Below are positions 35,634-47,023 of a stretch of 64,000 bases of DNA, piece by piece. The position numbers and the translations under genes are program-made. The stretch spans positions 62,001 to 126,000 of the forward strand of contig NZ_FMCV01000014.1 of NCBI RefSeq assembly GCF_900091565.1, in the 5' to 3' direction. The notes under the pieces were generated by a model. It worked only from the letters and a program-made list of their open reading frames with translations. It searched no databases and was not told the origin of the DNA. Source of the stretch: Micromonospora marina (GTDB lineage: Bacteria; Actinomycetota; Actinomycetes; Mycobacteriales; Micromonosporaceae). Every line of letters begins with the position of its first letter. The stretch's first letter is position 1.

Positions 35634-37037
35634 CTACTCCAGCTCGTGGAGCATGAGCTGGCGGGCGGCCTCGGTGATGGAGCCGGACAGGCTCGGGTAG
35701 ATGGTGATCGTGTGGGCCAGCTCGTTGACGGTGAGGTTGTTCTCCACCGCCATCGTGATCGGCAGGATCAGCTCGCTGGCCTTCGGCGCCACCACCACGC
35801 CGCCGATCACCTGGCCGCTCGCCGGCCGGCAGAACAGCTTGACGAAGCCGTCGGCCAGGTCGTCCATCTTCGCCCGGGCGTTGCCGGACAGCGGCAGCAT
35901 CACCTGACGGGCCGGAGTCTTACCCGCGTCCACCTCGTCCTGGGAGACGCCGACGGTGGCCAGCTCCGGATCGGTGAAGACGTTCGCGGCGACGGTACGC
36001 AACCGCAGCGGCCGGACCGCCTCGCCCAGCGCGTGCCACATGGCGATGCGGCCCTGCATGGCCGCGACGCTCGCCAGCGGCAGCACGCCGGTGCAGTCAC
36101 CCGCCGCGTAGATGCCCGGCACATTGGTACGGGAGACCCGGTCGACAGTCACGTAGCCGCCCCGGGCCAGCTCCACGCCGTACTCGGCCAGGCCCAGGTC
36201 GGCGGTGTTCGGGATCGAGCCGACAGCGATCAGCGCGTGCGAGCCGGTGACCTGGCGGCCGTCGGACAGCACCACCTCCACCCCGTCGCCGACGCGGCGG
36301 ACCGCCTCGGCGCGGGAGTTGTTCAGGATGCTCATGCCCCGGTTGCGGAACACCCGCTCGATCGCCGACGCGGCGTCGGCGTCCTCGTGCGGCATGACCC
36401 GGTCCCGGCTGGACACGAGCGTGACCTTCACGCCCATGGCGAGGTACGCGCTGGCGAACTCGGCACCGGTCACGCCGGAGCCGACCACGATCAGGTGCTC
36501 GGGCAGCTCCGGCAGGTCGTACACCTGGCGCCAGGTCAGGATGCGCTCGCCGTCCGGTACGGCGGTGGGCAACTGGCGGGGGGTCGCGCCGGTCGCGACG
36601 AGCACCGTCGACGCGGCGATGGAGTATTCCGCGCCCCCGCCGGCCGGGGTGACGATCACCCGGTGGGTGTGGCCGAGCGTGTCCTCGCCGAGGCGGGCCG
36701 TGCCGGCGACGAACTCGACCCCGGCCTTGACCAGCTTGGTGTGGATGTCGGCGGACTGTGCCAGCGCGAGCCGCTTGACCCGCTCGTGCACCGCCGGGGC
36801 GTCGACGGTGACCGCCTCCAGGCCGTCGGAGTGCACCCCGAACTCCTCGGTGTCCCGGTAGCCGGTGACCACCTCGGAGCTGGCGATGAACGTCTTGGAG
36901 GGCACGCAGTCGGACAGCACGCAGGCACCACCGGCGCCCTCCGCCTCGACCACTGTGACATCGGCGTCCAACTGCGCGGCGACCAGAGCCGCCTCGTACC
37001 CGGCCGGCCCGCCGCCGATGATCACGATCTGGCTCAC
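35634..37037 (-). CDS. lpdA: LpdA-type NAD(P)H-quinone dehydrogenase (flavoprotein disulfide reductase family)
   Basis: A 467-residue FAD protein. It has the FAD motif GGGPAGYEAAL at residues 8-18, the redox segment GGACVLSDCVPSKTF with the CxxxxC pair, and NAD-binding VVGSGVTGAEFASA. The C-terminal dimer domain has TIYPSLSGSITEA where true lipoamide dehydrogenases carry the His-Glu catalytic pair, so lipoamide activity is unlikely. This matches mycobacterial LpdA (Rv3303c), a NAD(P)H:quinone reductase. The GTG at 37037 is the conserved start. Followed divergently by a GGCT gene, as in M. tuberculosis. Confidence 0.93.
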   Translation of the reverse strand: MSQIVIIGGGPAGYEAALVAAQLDADVTVVEAEGAGGACVLSDCVPSKTFIASSEVVTGYRDTEEFGVHSDGLEAVTVDAPAVHERVKRLALAQSADIHTKLVKAGVEFVAGTARLGEDTLGHTHRVIVTPAGGGAEYSIAASTVLVATGATPRQLPTAVPDGERILTWRQVYDLPELPEHLIVVGSGVTGAEFASAYLAMGVKVTLVSSRDRVMPHEDADAASAIERVFRNRGMSILNNSRAEAVRRVGDGVEVVLSDGRQVTGSHALIAVGSIPNTADLGLAEYGVELARGGYVTVDRVSRTNVPGIYAAGDCTGVLPLASVAAMQGRIAMWHALGEAVRPLRLRTVAANVFTDPELATVGVSQDEVDAGKTPARQVMLPLSGNARAKMDDLADGFVKLFCRPASGQVIGGVVVAPKASELILPITMAVENNLTVNELAHTITIYPSLSGSITEAARQLMLHELE

Positions 37038-37201
37038 AGAGCCATCCCTTCGTTCGCGACTGCGGGGCTCCGCTCCGCTGCACTCCTCGCGCTCACAGCA
37101 GTCGCCCCTCGTCTGTGCTCACAGTGACTTTTTCTCCCCGTCCCGTCCGACACGCACTGTCGTATTCTCCCCCACCCGCCAGCCGGGCTATCGTCGTCGC
37201 C

Positions 37202-37657
37202 GTGGGTCTCTACGCTGCTTACGGCTCGAACCTCGATCCCGCCCGCATGCGCGCCTACTGCCCGCATTCGCCGATGGTGGGCACCGGCTGGCTTGAGGGG
37301 TGGCGGCTCACCTTCGCCGGCGAGGACGTCATCGGGTGGGAGGGCTCGGTCAGCACCGTCGTCGAGTCCCCCGGTGACCGGGTGTTCGTGGCGCTCTACG
37401 ACATCCACCCGTACGACGCCGCGCAGCTCGACGAGCTCGAGGGCGTGACCGCCGGGACGTACCGCAAGCTGACCGTCCGCGTCTCGACGCTCGACGGCGA
37501 CGTGACCGCGTGGGTCTACGTGTTCGACGGGTACGAGGGCGGGCTGCCCACCGCGTGGTACCTCTCGGAGCTGGCGAACGCCGCGGAGAAGGCGGGCGCG
37601 CCGGACGACTACGTCACCGAGCTGCGGTCCCGTCCCACCGGCACCGCGTCCGCGTAG
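37202..37657 (+). CDS. Gamma-glutamylcyclotransferase (GGCT)-like protein
   Basis: A 151-residue protein of the AIG2/GGCT fold. It shows the substrate loop YAAYGSNLDPARM (residues 4-16) and the catalytic Glu in the segment LDELEGV (about residue 81). Family members cyclise gamma-glutamyl amines to 5-oxoproline, but many bacterial relatives have unknown substrates. The GTG at 37202 has TATCGT at 37189-37194 and no ribosome site, so it is probably leaderless. It converges with a GNAT gene. Confidence 0.88.
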   Translation: MGLYAAYGSNLDPARMRAYCPHSPMVGTGWLEGWRLTFAGEDVIGWEGSVSTVVESPGDRVFVALYDIHPYDAAQLDELEGVTAGTYRKLTVRVSTLDGDVTAWVYVFDGYEGGLPTAWYLSELANAAEKAGAPDDYVTELRSRPTGTASA

Positions 37658-37731
37658 CGCGTCTCCCACCCCGACAGTGTGCGCCGGAGCGCCGCCCGGC
37701 CGCTCGGCGACCCCGGTACGGGCGTGCCGGG

Positions 37732-38694
37732 TCACACCCGCGAGGCGGGCACACTCCGCTCGTACATGTCGGTCCAGCGCTCGTCCACCAGCCCGACGGA
37801 ACGGTAGAGCGTGACCGGCGCGGTCGGGTTGGCCAGGTCGACGCCGAGCCCGGCGCCGGTGCGGCCCTTAGCCGCGTAGGTCGCGAAGGCCCGACGCAGC
37901 AGCGCCGCACCCACCCCCCGGCGCCGGTACGCGGGCAGCACCGACAGCGTCCGCACCCACCCCAGGTCCTGGTCGAGTGCCTGGTCGGAGGACTGGAGCG
38001 CGCCGGCCGGCTCGCCGTCGACCTCGGCCAGGAGCCACTCGTCCCAGACCTTGCCGTACGACGGCAGCAGGTCCCGCCACTGCTCGAAGTCGAGCGGGTC
38101 GTGGTCCGGGGTGTCCTGGAACGCGGTGTCGTAGATCCGGTGGAACAGCCGCAGGTCGTTCTCGTCGTCGGCGCGCAGCGGCCGCACCGTCACCCCGGGC
38201 GGGAGCGCCGGCTCGGCGGTCAGGTCGTGGAACGAGCGGCTCATCCGGATGTAGCGCTTGATCCGGGTGAACCCGGCCTCGGCCAGCTCACCGGCCCAGC
38301 GGGTCTCCGGCGCGTACACCCCGGTGCGCGCGGTCAGCGCGGGCAGGCCGCGTTCGGCGGCCCGTTCGGCGACCCGCTCCAGCAGCCGGTCCAGCAGCGG
38401 GGCGCGCAGGTCGGCGCCGCGGTCGGGGTCGACGAGGACGTCCACCCACTCCCGGCCTACGCCACTCGGGTTGGCCAGGATCGACCAGGCCACCGCCGTG
38501 CCGTCCGGGTCGGTGACCAGCCAGGAGTCCCGGTCCGGGTCGACGAACGGCGCGGTCAGCGCGGACCGAACGTCCTCGTCGTCGAAGTCGGGGTAGCCCA
38601 CGGCGAAGGTGTCGGAAGCGTGCACCACCGCCAGGATCGCGGGCACGTCGTCGAGGGTCGGGCGGCGGGCCGACCAGCCGGCAGGGAGCGTCAC
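37732..38694 (-). CDS. Tandem-domain GNAT N-acetyltransferase
   Basis: A 320-residue protein with two GNAT domains. The N-terminal one (about residues 1-145) has a degenerate acetyl-CoA site; the C-terminal one (about residues 160-320) has the clear pyrophosphate-binding motif LPAYRRRGVGAALLRRA. This two-domain layout also occurs in mycothiol synthase, but nothing here specifies that substrate. The GTG at 38694 is chosen because upstream residues are not coding-like. Confidence 0.85.
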   Translation of the reverse strand: MTLPAGWSARRPTLDDVPAILAVVHASDTFAVGYPDFDDEDVRSALTAPFVDPDRDSWLVTDPDGTAVAWSILANPSGVGREWVDVLVDPDRGADLRAPLLDRLLERVAERAAERGLPALTARTGVYAPETRWAGELAEAGFTRIKRYIRMSRSFHDLTAEPALPPGVTVRPLRADDENDLRLFHRIYDTAFQDTPDHDPLDFEQWRDLLPSYGKVWDEWLLAEVDGEPAGALQSSDQALDQDLGWVRTLSVLPAYRRRGVGAALLRRAFATYAAKGRTGAGLGVDLANPTAPVTLYRSVGLVDERWTDMYERSVPASRV

Positions 38695-38736
38695 GGGCCA
38701 GATCCTGGCAGTCGGACCGGGCGGGTCGCCTCCCAT

Positions 38737-39477
38737 TTATCCGCCGCGGGCGCGCTGCCGCGCCGCGCCGAGCAGTCCCAGCAGCTCAGTACCCTCGGCG
38801 GCGTCCAGCGCGCGGAACGCCGCCGACGCCAGCCGGTCGGTCACCGCCTCGGCCCACAGCCGGCGTCGCACCAGCGGCCCGACCGGCGGGTACGGCGGCA
38901 CCCACCCGCACGCGGCCGCCCCGGCCTCGCCCTCCGGCCCGGCCAGCACCCCCTCCAGCGGCGTCAGCCCGGCGGCCCGCACCGCCAGCAGGTACGCCCC
39001 GGCGAAGTGCTCGCGCAGCAGGAGCATGCCCACCGCCGCCCGCGCCCCCGGGGACGGATCGGGCACCCGCATGGCCCGCCAGGCGGCGAACAGCGGCATG
39101 CCGCTGGCGTCCGCCGCGTCGACCGCCCGGCCCAGCAGCGCGGCGAGCCGGGACGACTCCGCGCCGTCGCCCAGCCGGGCGGTGCCCCACCGGCAGCATT
39201 CGGCCAGGTTGGCGGTGGCCACCTCCAGCGGCGGGACGGTCCGTGCGGCGGCGTCCCAGCCGTCCGTGACCGCCTCCGGCGCGATGAAGCCGAGCGCCGC
39301 GGCGACCGTCTCGGCGCGGACGTCACCGAGCGCACCGGCCCGCCCGGTGATGTAGAAGGCCCACCCGGAGATGCCCAGCAGCCGCGCCCGGCGCAGCGTG
39401 GACGGGCAGCGGGCGAACGCCTCCCCGAGTTCGAGCACGAGCGGTTTGCAGGCGGCGGCGAGCTGTTCCGGGGTCAT
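38737..39477 (-). CDS. SalK / SCO6745-like helical protein
   Basis: A 246-residue mainly helical protein. It resembles the actinobacterial SCO6745/SalK group (a family member occurs in the salinosporamide cluster) in its ARLLGISGWAFYITGRAGALG helix, the GFIAPEAV turn and a WDAA motif. No catalytic residues are known for the family and its role is unknown. The gene sits between GNAT and a coiled-coil protein on the same strand. Confidence 0.65.
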   Translation of the reverse strand: MTPEQLAAACKPLVLELGEAFARCPSTLRRARLLGISGWAFYITGRAGALGDVRAETVAAALGFIAPEAVTDGWDAAARTVPPLEVATANLAECCRWGTARLGDGAESSRLAALLGRAVDAADASGMPLFAAWRAMRVPDPSPGARAAVGMLLLREHFAGAYLLAVRAAGLTPLEGVLAGPEGEAGAAACGWVPPYPPVGPLVRRRLWAEAVTDRLASAAFRALDAAEGTELLGLLGAARQRARGG

Positions 39478-39520
39478 CGGCCGCCCGTCGCCGTCACTCT
39501 ACCGAAGCCATTCATCACGC

Positions 39521-40447
39521 TCAGTCTGCCGGGTGATCACCGCTGTCGGCATCCCCCTCTTCGGCGTCGAGCGCCTCCAACACGGCCTCCACCTCACCGG
39601 CCCGGCGCCGGGCCGCGGTGACCGCCCGTTCCGCGCCCCGGCGGGCCAGCCGGGCCCGGCTCAGCTCCTGCTCGGCCACGGCCCGGCGACGCTCCAGCTC
39701 GGCCAGTTCGGTCTCGATCCGGTCCAGCGTGGCGGCGCCGTCCCGCTCGGCCGCGTCGGCCGTCGCCAGTTCCTTCTCGGCCCGGTCGAGGTCCGCGCGG
39801 GCCCGGGTCAGCTCCCGGGTCGCGGTCCGCCGCCGCCCGGCCCGTTCGGCCCGCGCCGCCCGCTCGTCGCGGGCCCGGCGCGCGTCGGCCCGCTCGGCCG
39901 CCCGATCCGGTACGACCGGCGCCTCCTCACCCCCTGTCACGAGCCGGAGCTGGGGGCGGGGCACCTCACCGAACCCGGCGTAGTGGCTGGCCCGCAGCAG
40001 GCGTCCGGCGCGTACCTGCTCGGCCACCTCGGTGTCCGACAGCGCGGCGTTGAGTGTCGCCTCCACCTCGCCCAGCGGCAGCTTGCCGGCCGGGGGCGCG
40101 GCGGGTTCGGCGGCGGCGAGCCGGCGTACCTCGGCCACCAGCGCGCCCACGACGGCGCGCCGCTGCGCGGACAGTTCCCGCAGTGTGCCGCCGCGCAGGT
40201 CGCGTTGCGCGGCGCGCAGCGACTCGGCCAGCTGGGTCAGATCGGCGACCAGCTCGGGACGGCGGATCGCCAGCAGGTTGACCAGCCAGGCCGCCACGGT
40301 GGGGCGGCGCAGCTTCCCGATCTCCCGGGCGGTACGCGGGTCGCCGGACTGCCGCGCCTGCGCGACGGCGGCGTCCCGGGCCGCGACGAACCGGTCCGGC
40401 GGCGTGGCGTAGAGCTGCCGGATCACCTCCACGGGCACCCCGGCCAT
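39521..40447 (-). CDS. Coiled-coil hypothetical protein (actinobacterial)
   Basis: A 308-residue protein. The N-terminal 130 residues are helical and contain KLRRPTVAAWLVNLLA, a motif seen in conserved actinobacterial hypotheticals. The C-terminal part (about residues 175-295) is a highly charged Arg/Glu/Ala coiled coil. No membrane segment or enzyme motif. It ends 3 bp after the MBL gene starts its own stop region (spacing 2 bp), so the pair is likely cotranscribed. Confidence 0.75.
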   Translation of the reverse strand: MAGVPVEVIRQLYATPPDRFVAARDAAVAQARQSGDPRTAREIGKLRRPTVAAWLVNLLAIRRPELVADLTQLAESLRAAQRDLRGGTLRELSAQRRAVVGALVAEVRRLAAAEPAAPPAGKLPLGEVEATLNAALSDTEVAEQVRAGRLLRASHYAGFGEVPRPQLRLVTGGEEAPVVPDRAAERADARRARDERAARAERAGRRRTATRELTRARADLDRAEKELATADAAERDGAATLDRIETELAELERRRAVAEQELSRARLARRGAERAVTAARRRAGEVEAVLEALDAEEGDADSGDHPAD

Positions 40448-40449
40448 GC

Positions 40450-41079
40450 TCAGGCGTCGATCCGGGTGCCCGGCTCCAGACGGCGGTAGGCGGTCTTGGA
40501 CATCGCCGTGTACTGCCGGTCCAGCACACCGAAGCCGTTGTCGTTCAGTAGCCCGTCGTGCAGCGCGTACGCCCGGCGCGGAGCGACCGCGCGGATGAAG
40601 TCGACCACCTCGGAGAACTTCGACCAGGGCGCGTGTATCGGGGCGAACAGCGTGTCCACCTGCACGTCGTCGGGCACGAACAGCGCGTCGCCCGGGTGGT
40701 ACACCACGTCGGCGAGGAGGTAGCCAATGTTCTGGATCACCGGGATGTCCGGGTGGATGACCGCGTGCTGCCCGCCGTACGCCCGCACCGGCACCCCGGC
40801 GACGGTGAACGACTGTCCGGGTTCGACCGTGACCAGCGCCTCGGCGGCGTCGCCGAGCACCCCGGCGAGCGAGGCCGGACCGTGCACCGGCACCGGGCGC
40901 CGCTCCAACGCCCGGGTGAGCGCGGCGACGTCCACATGGTCCGGGTGCTCGTGGGTGATCAGCACCGCGTCCGCGCCGTCCAGCGCCGCCGGGTCGCTGA
41001 AGACACCCGGGTCGACGACGAGCACCGCACCGTCGTGCTCCAGCCGGAGACAGGAGTGGGCGTACTTGGTCACCTGCAT
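40450..41079 (-). CDS. Metallo-beta-lactamase-fold hydrolase (UlaG-like)
   Basis: A 209-residue MBL-fold protein. It has the metal motif HEHPDH (about residues 43-48), the entry sequence KYAHSCLRLEHDGAVLVVDPG, an Asp ligand region near YHPGDALFVPDD and a final His near YALHDG. The short two-domain-free form is common in actinomycetes and its substrate is unknown. The ATG at 41079 follows GAGGAGTC. Confidence 0.9.
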   Translation of the reverse strand: MQVTKYAHSCLRLEHDGAVLVVDPGVFSDPAALDGADAVLITHEHPDHVDVAALTRALERRPVPVHGPASLAGVLGDAAEALVTVEPGQSFTVAGVPVRAYGGQHAVIHPDIPVIQNIGYLLADVVYHPGDALFVPDDVQVDTLFAPIHAPWSKFSEVVDFIRAVAPRRAYALHDGLLNDNGFGVLDRQYTAMSKTAYRRLEPGTRIDA

Positions 41080-41189
41080 CGTGACTCCTCAGCTACCGAA
41101 TCGTGCTGTCCTCAGCGCAGTCTGCCGGAACCGGCGCGATGACGCGTCACGTCCGAGGTATCGGCCCCGGCGGGCGGGGCCGTCGAGGC

Positions 41190-41484
41190 AGGACGCCAGT
41201 ACCGCCGAGGAGGAGGCGGACCTCGGCTTCCTGGCCGGGCTGGGCGGCGGCTGGACGGCGTTCCTGGCCTCGGCCCGGGTTCTGCTCACCGTGCTCGACG
41301 CGGTGCTGCCCTTCGCGGTCGTGATCGGCGTACCACTGTGGCTGCTGCTCCTGTGGCGACGCCGGGTGCGGGCCGGCGGACGCCGCCGGCCGGCCCGAGC
41401 CCGGCGGTGCCGACGCCGCCGGGGCCGCCCGGTGGTCCGGTCAGCGCGCCGCCGCCAGTGCCCGCAGCGCGGTTTGGACCATGA
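41190..41484 (+). pseudogene. Remnant of a DUF4349-type membrane protein
   Basis: In the plus frame the stretch 41192-41390 reads through LGFLAGLGGGWTAFLASARV and a membrane helix ending WLLLLWRRR. This matches the C-terminal end of DUF4349 proteins, which anchor at this point. The N-terminal extracellular domain is missing, no start or ribosome site precedes it, and a frame slip near 41380-41400 is needed to reach the typical Pro-rich tail and stop at 41482. It overlaps the 3' end of the M20 gene. It is best read as a decayed gene whose 5' part has been deleted. Confidence 0.65.
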
Positions 41485-42886
41485 GGCGTACCCCGGCCTC
41501 GATGGCACGCTCGTCCACGTCGAACGAGGCCCGGTGCAGGTCCACGTTGGGCCCGCTGCGGCCGACGCCGAGGCGGGCGAGCGCGCCCGGCACGTGCTCC
41601 AGATACCAGGAGAAGTCCTCGCCGCCCATGCTCTGCGGCGTCTCGGCGATGCCGTCCGGGCCGAGCGCGGCGGCGGTGGCCGCGGTGAACACGCCGATCG
41701 CGCCGGCGTCGTTGGTCACCGGAGGCCGGCCGCGCAGGTATTCCAGGTCGACTGTGGCACCGGTGGGCGCGAGCACGTCCCGCACCACCTGAGCCACGAT
41801 CTTGGGCGCCTGGTCCCAGGTGTCACGGTCCATCACCCGCAGGGTGCCGGCCGCGCACGCCTCGGACGGGATGACGTTGTAACGGGTGCCGGCCGACGCG
41901 TGGCCGAACACCAGCAGCAGCCCGCTGTTGGCCGGCACCCGGCGGCTGATCAGCGTCGGCACCTCGGTGACCAGGCGGCCGAGCGCGTCCACCAGGTCGA
42001 CGGTCAGGTGCGGGCGGGCGGTGTGCCCGCCGGGCCCGGTGAGCCGGACGGTGACGTTGTCGGCGGCGGCGGTGATCGGGCCGACCCGCAGGCCGACCTT
42101 GCCCACCGGCAGGTTCGGGTCGCAGTGCAGCGCGAAGATCTGCACCACGTCGTCCAGGCCGCCGGCCTCGATGACCTCCAGCGACCCGCAGGGCAGGATC
42201 TCCTCGGCCGGCTGGAAGATCAGCCGGACCCGGCCGTCGAGGCGGCCGGTGTCGGCGAGCTGGGCCAGCAGCATGCCGACGCCGAGCATCACCGACGTGT
42301 GCACGTCGTGGCCGCAGGCGTGGCAGACGCCCTCGACGGTCGAGCGGTACGGCACGTCCTTCGGGTCGCTCAGCGGCAGCGCGTCGATGTCGGCGCGGAG
42401 CGCGATCACCGGCCCGTCCGGGCGGCCGTCGATGTCGCAGATGACGCCGTTGCCCTTGGGCAGCAGACGCGGCTTCAGCCCGGCGAGGGACAGCTCGCGG
42501 TGCACCAGGGCGGCCGTTTCGAACTCCTCACCGGACAGCTCCGGGTGGGAGTGGATGTGACGGCGCGTTTCGATGAGGCCGGGTACGCGCAGCGCGAGCA
42601 GATGGTCGAGCTCGAAGGGCAGGGGCTGGTAGCTGGTCGGCGCCTCGGACCGGGACGACGCCAGCAGGCCGCCGGAAGGCAGCGTCAACGCACTCGTCAC
42701 GTCGAATTCTCGATCACTAGAAGTGGATGGATCTTCGGGTCGGACAGCAGACAGCCTAGACCTCCGGCGGTGACGCTGCGCAACATCTTTCGCGTAGCGG
42801 TCGGACCGCGTAGCGTCACGAATGCCCTGGTGAGAGGGGTCGAATATCTGCGGGACAGCAGGTAGATCGCGGTCGAACGCCGTCAT
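41441..42886 (-). CDS. M20-family amidohydrolase (AmiB-like)
   Basis: Zinc-dependent hydrolase of the M20D/IAA-amino acid hydrolase family, about 419-481 residues. The conserved core begins near residue 90 (ELDHLLALRVPGLIETRRHIHSHP) and includes metal motifs HACGHDVHTSVM and SMGGEDFSWY. The start is uncertain. An ATG at 42886 has a strong AGGAGG site ten bases upstream, but the next 62 codons have only about 58% G/C at third positions, unlike coding DNA here. The GTG at 42700 gives a compact 419-residue protein with normal codon use but a poor ribosome site. M. tuberculosis amiB1 lies at the corresponding position. Confidence 0.9.
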   Translation of the reverse strand: MTAFDRDLPAVPQIFDPSHQGIRDATRSDRYAKDVAQRHRRRSRLSAVRPEDPSTSSDREFDVTSALTLPSGGLLASSRSEAPTSYQPLPFELDHLLALRVPGLIETRRHIHSHPELSGEEFETAALVHRELSLAGLKPRLLPKGNGVICDIDGRPDGPVIALRADIDALPLSDPKDVPYRSTVEGVCHACGHDVHTSVMLGVGMLLAQLADTGRLDGRVRLIFQPAEEILPCGSLEVIEAGGLDDVVQIFALHCDPNLPVGKVGLRVGPITAAADNVTVRLTGPGGHTARPHLTVDLVDALGRLVTEVPTLISRRVPANSGLLLVFGHASAGTRYNVIPSEACAAGTLRVMDRDTWDQAPKIVAQVVRDVLAPTGATVDLEYLRGRPPVTNDAGAIGVFTAATAAALGPDGIAETPQSMGGEDFSWYLEHVPGALARLGVGRSGPNVDLHRASFDVDERAIEAGVRLMVQTALRALAAAR

Positions 42887-42950
42887 CCGCCCTCCACCTC
42901 CTACAACGCGTAACCGTTTCGACTACCACAATTACCGGCCCGTCGTTCCG

Positions 42951-42994
42951 AATTGTCGCATTAGTCGCGGCAATTAACTGCCGCTCCGACAATT
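42951..42994. promoter_or_regulatory. Nested palindrome upstream of the M20 amidohydrolase
   Basis: AATTGTCG (42951-42958) pairs with CGACAATT (42987-42994), enclosing GCGGCA (42967-42972) and TGCCGC (42979-42984). The surrounding 42887-43171 stretch is unusually A/T rich for this genome and holds no gene. Likely an operator region for the M20 gene. Confidence 0.5.
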
Positions 42995-43171
42995 GCCCGA
43001 CAACAGTCGGCTGCCGGAAGACTCCCGACGGTGACACGAGCGCCCGACCCCCGACCGCACAGGCTGTCCGTCCCGTTCACCCGATCGGGTTACCCGAATC
43101 ACCGATTCGCACACGCGAAGGCGGCCCGCGCCGCACATCGAGGGTGCACGGCGGGACCGCCTGCGGACGGT

Positions 43172-44755
<1,584 letters not shown>

Positions 44756-44958
44756 TACCGGATGGTAGGACGCGCGGACCGCCAGGTGGGTGAGGGATAC
44801 CGCACACCTCACGGCGGCGACCCACCGGAGGTGAACGGGCGACCACATACCGTCGAGTAGGCAAACGCCCGCCGCGTCGGGTTTCGCATCGGGCGTCGGA
44901 ACCAGCAAGATAGTGGGGTTGTGTCCCAGCCCCCTCGATATCCCCCGGTGGCTTTTCT

Positions 44959-46974
44959 GTGACTCAGATTCCGACGTGGAGCGGCGGACCGGCCAGTCCT
45001 CCCACTGGACGCGCAGCGCCCGGCACCACCATCGGTGGTCGCTACTCGCTGCGCTCCCCGGTGGGCAACGGAGGCATGGGCACGGTCTGGCGGGCCACAG
45101 ACACGTTGCTGCGCCGTGATGTGGCGGTCAAGGAGGTCGTCCTCCCGCCGGGTCTCGCCCCGAGCGACCGCGACGCGCTCTACGAACGGACGCTGCGGGA
45201 GGCCCGCGCCGCCGCCGCGATCCAGCACCCGGCCGTGGTGCAGGTCTACGACGTGGTCACCGAGGGTGGCCGTCCGTGGATCGTGATGGAACTGCTGGAC
45301 GCCCGCAGCCTGGCCGACATGGTGATCGAGGACGGGCCGGTCGCGCCGCGCGCCGTCGCCAAGATCGGGATCGCGCTGCTCGGCGCGCTGGAGGTGGCGC
45401 ACGCGATCGGCGTGCTGCACCGCGACGTCAAGCCGGCGAACGTGCTGATCTGCACCGACGGCCGCTGCGTGCTCACCGACTTCGGCGTGGCCCGGATGCC
45501 CACCGACGTGCAGCTCACCACGCCCGGCATGGTGCTCGGCTCGCCGCACTTCATCTCGCCCGAGCGGGCCATGGGCCAGGAGTTCGGGCCGCCGAGCGAC
45601 CTGTTCTCGCTCGGCGTGACGCTCTACACCGCGGTCGAGGGCCGGCCCCCGTTCGACAAGGGCGACCCGATCGAGACCATGCACGCCGTGGTCGAGGACC
45701 CGCCCGCCACGCCGCAACGCAGCGGCCCGCTCACCGGTGTGCTGATGGGGCTGCTGGAGAAGGACCCGGCCCGCCGGATGGACGTGCACCGGGCCCGGGC
45801 CAACCTGCGCGAGCTGCTCGCCGGCCCGCTGACCAGCACCGCCACCGCCGTCAACTCGGTCACCGACCCGTACGCGGTGGTGCCGGTGCCGCGCCCGACC
45901 ACGCCGCCGGCGATCGCCGCGAAGCCGAACCCGAGCGGGCAGATCGGCGGCCGGGCGATGATCGGCCCGGACGAGTCGCTCACCGACCGGCTCGCCGCGC
46001 TGCGCCGCGGTGAACGGCCCACGGCCGAGAAGGGCGCGGCGGGTGCCGCCGCCCTCGACGAGACCAGCGCCGACGCGCTGGCCGGCCCGCTGCACACGCC
46101 GACCGGTGCGATGTCCGGGCCGGGCACGCCGGACGCCACCCGGCGCATCTCGCCGGACGCCACGGTCCGGCTCGGCCAGGGTGCCGCAGCGGACGCGACC
46201 CAGGCGGTGCCGACCGCCTACGGCCGCACCGTCGACGCCACCCAGCCGGTGTACGGCGGCGGCAACCAGTGGTCGGTACCCGGCACCGGCCAGCCGTGGA
46301 CCACCCCGGCCACCGCGCCCGCGACCGGTGGTGGCGGCCCGGCCGGCGGTGCCAAGGGCCTGCTCGGCCGGGTGAAGGCGTGGCCGCGCAAGGTCCAGCT
46401 CGCCGCCGCCGGCGGCCTGGCCGTGGTGCTGCTGGTGAGCGTGATCGCGCTGACCAGCGGTGGTGACGACGCTCCCCCGCCGATCGTGGGCGCGCTGCCC
46501 TCGACCTCGGCGGCGGCCGCGCCCGAGATGCAGGAGCAGACCGTCAAGGGCGTGACCATCCAGGTGCCGAAGGGCTGGCAGCGGCAGACCGGCGGCCTCT
46601 ACGTCGACTACGTCGACCCGGAGGACGAGGGCCGCAAGGTGCGGGTCATCGCCGAGCCGTGGGGCGGCACCTCGATCAGCTGGGCCGAGTTCGCCTCGCG
46701 GAACCTGAACAAGAACAGCACCAAGAGCAAGACCTGCCCGGCCCCCTACACCGAGGTGTCGGTCTCCGAGCAGCCGCTCGCCGGCCAGACCGCAGGCCAG
46801 CTCGAATACACCTGCGGCGAGGGTGAGTCCATGCGCCACGGCATCTGGCGGGGCGTGGTCAAGGACGGCAAGGTCTACTCGTTCTACCTCTCCTCGACCG
46901 ACGCCCGGTTCGCCGAGAGCAAGCCGATCTTCGACGCGATGGTCGGCTCGTTCCAGCTCACGGCGGCCAACTGA
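44959..46974 (+). CDS. Transmembrane serine/threonine protein kinase 2
   Basis: A 671-residue receptor kinase. The kinase domain (about residues 27-290) has [10 protein letters not shown], the VAVKEV lysine, HRDVKPANV and TDFGVA. A Pro/Thr/Ala-rich linker of about 180 residues follows, then one membrane helix (near residues 473-496, [20 protein letters not shown]) and an extracytoplasmic domain of about 150 residues starting with [12 protein letters not shown] and containing two Cys. It lacks PASTA repeats. It shares both kinase type and external-domain style with the kinase at 12563-14539, so the two are paralogs. The GTG at 44959 begins the protein. Confidence 0.92.
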   Translation: MTQIPTWSGGPASPPTGRAAPGTTIGGRYSLRSPVGNGGMGTVWRATDTLLRRDVAVKEVVLPPGLAPSDRDALYERTLREARAAAAIQHPAVVQVYDVVTEGGRPWIVMELLDARSLADMVIEDGPVAPRAVAKIGIALLGALEVAHAIGVLHRDVKPANVLICTDGRCVLTDFGVARMPTDVQLTTPGMVLGSPHFISPERAMGQEFGPPSDLFSLGVTLYTAVEGRPPFDKGDPIETMHAVVEDPPATPQRSGPLTGVLMGLLEKDPARRMDVHRARANLRELLAGPLTSTATAVNSVTDPYAVVPVPRPTTPPAIAAKPNPSGQIGGRAMIGPDESLTDRLAALRRGERPTAEKGAAGAAALDETSADALAGPLHTPTGAMSGPGTPDATRRISPDATVRLGQGAAADATQAVPTAYGRTVDATQPVYGGGNQWSVPGTGQPWTTPATAPATGGGGPAGGAKGLLGRVKAWPRKVQLAAAGGLAVVLLVSVIALTSGGDDAPPPIVGALPSTSAAAAPEMQEQTVKGVTIQVPKGWQRQTGGLYVDYVDPEDEGRKVRVIAEPWGGTSISWAEFASRNLNKNSTKSKTCPAPYTEVSVSEQPLAGQTAGQLEYTCGEGESMRHGIWRGVVKDGKVYSFYLSSTDARFAESKPIFDAMVGSFQLTAAN

Positions 46975-47023
46975 GTCGAGGCCGACGGCCAGCGGTGATC
47001 CGCCGCCGTGCTTTCATGAGGCA

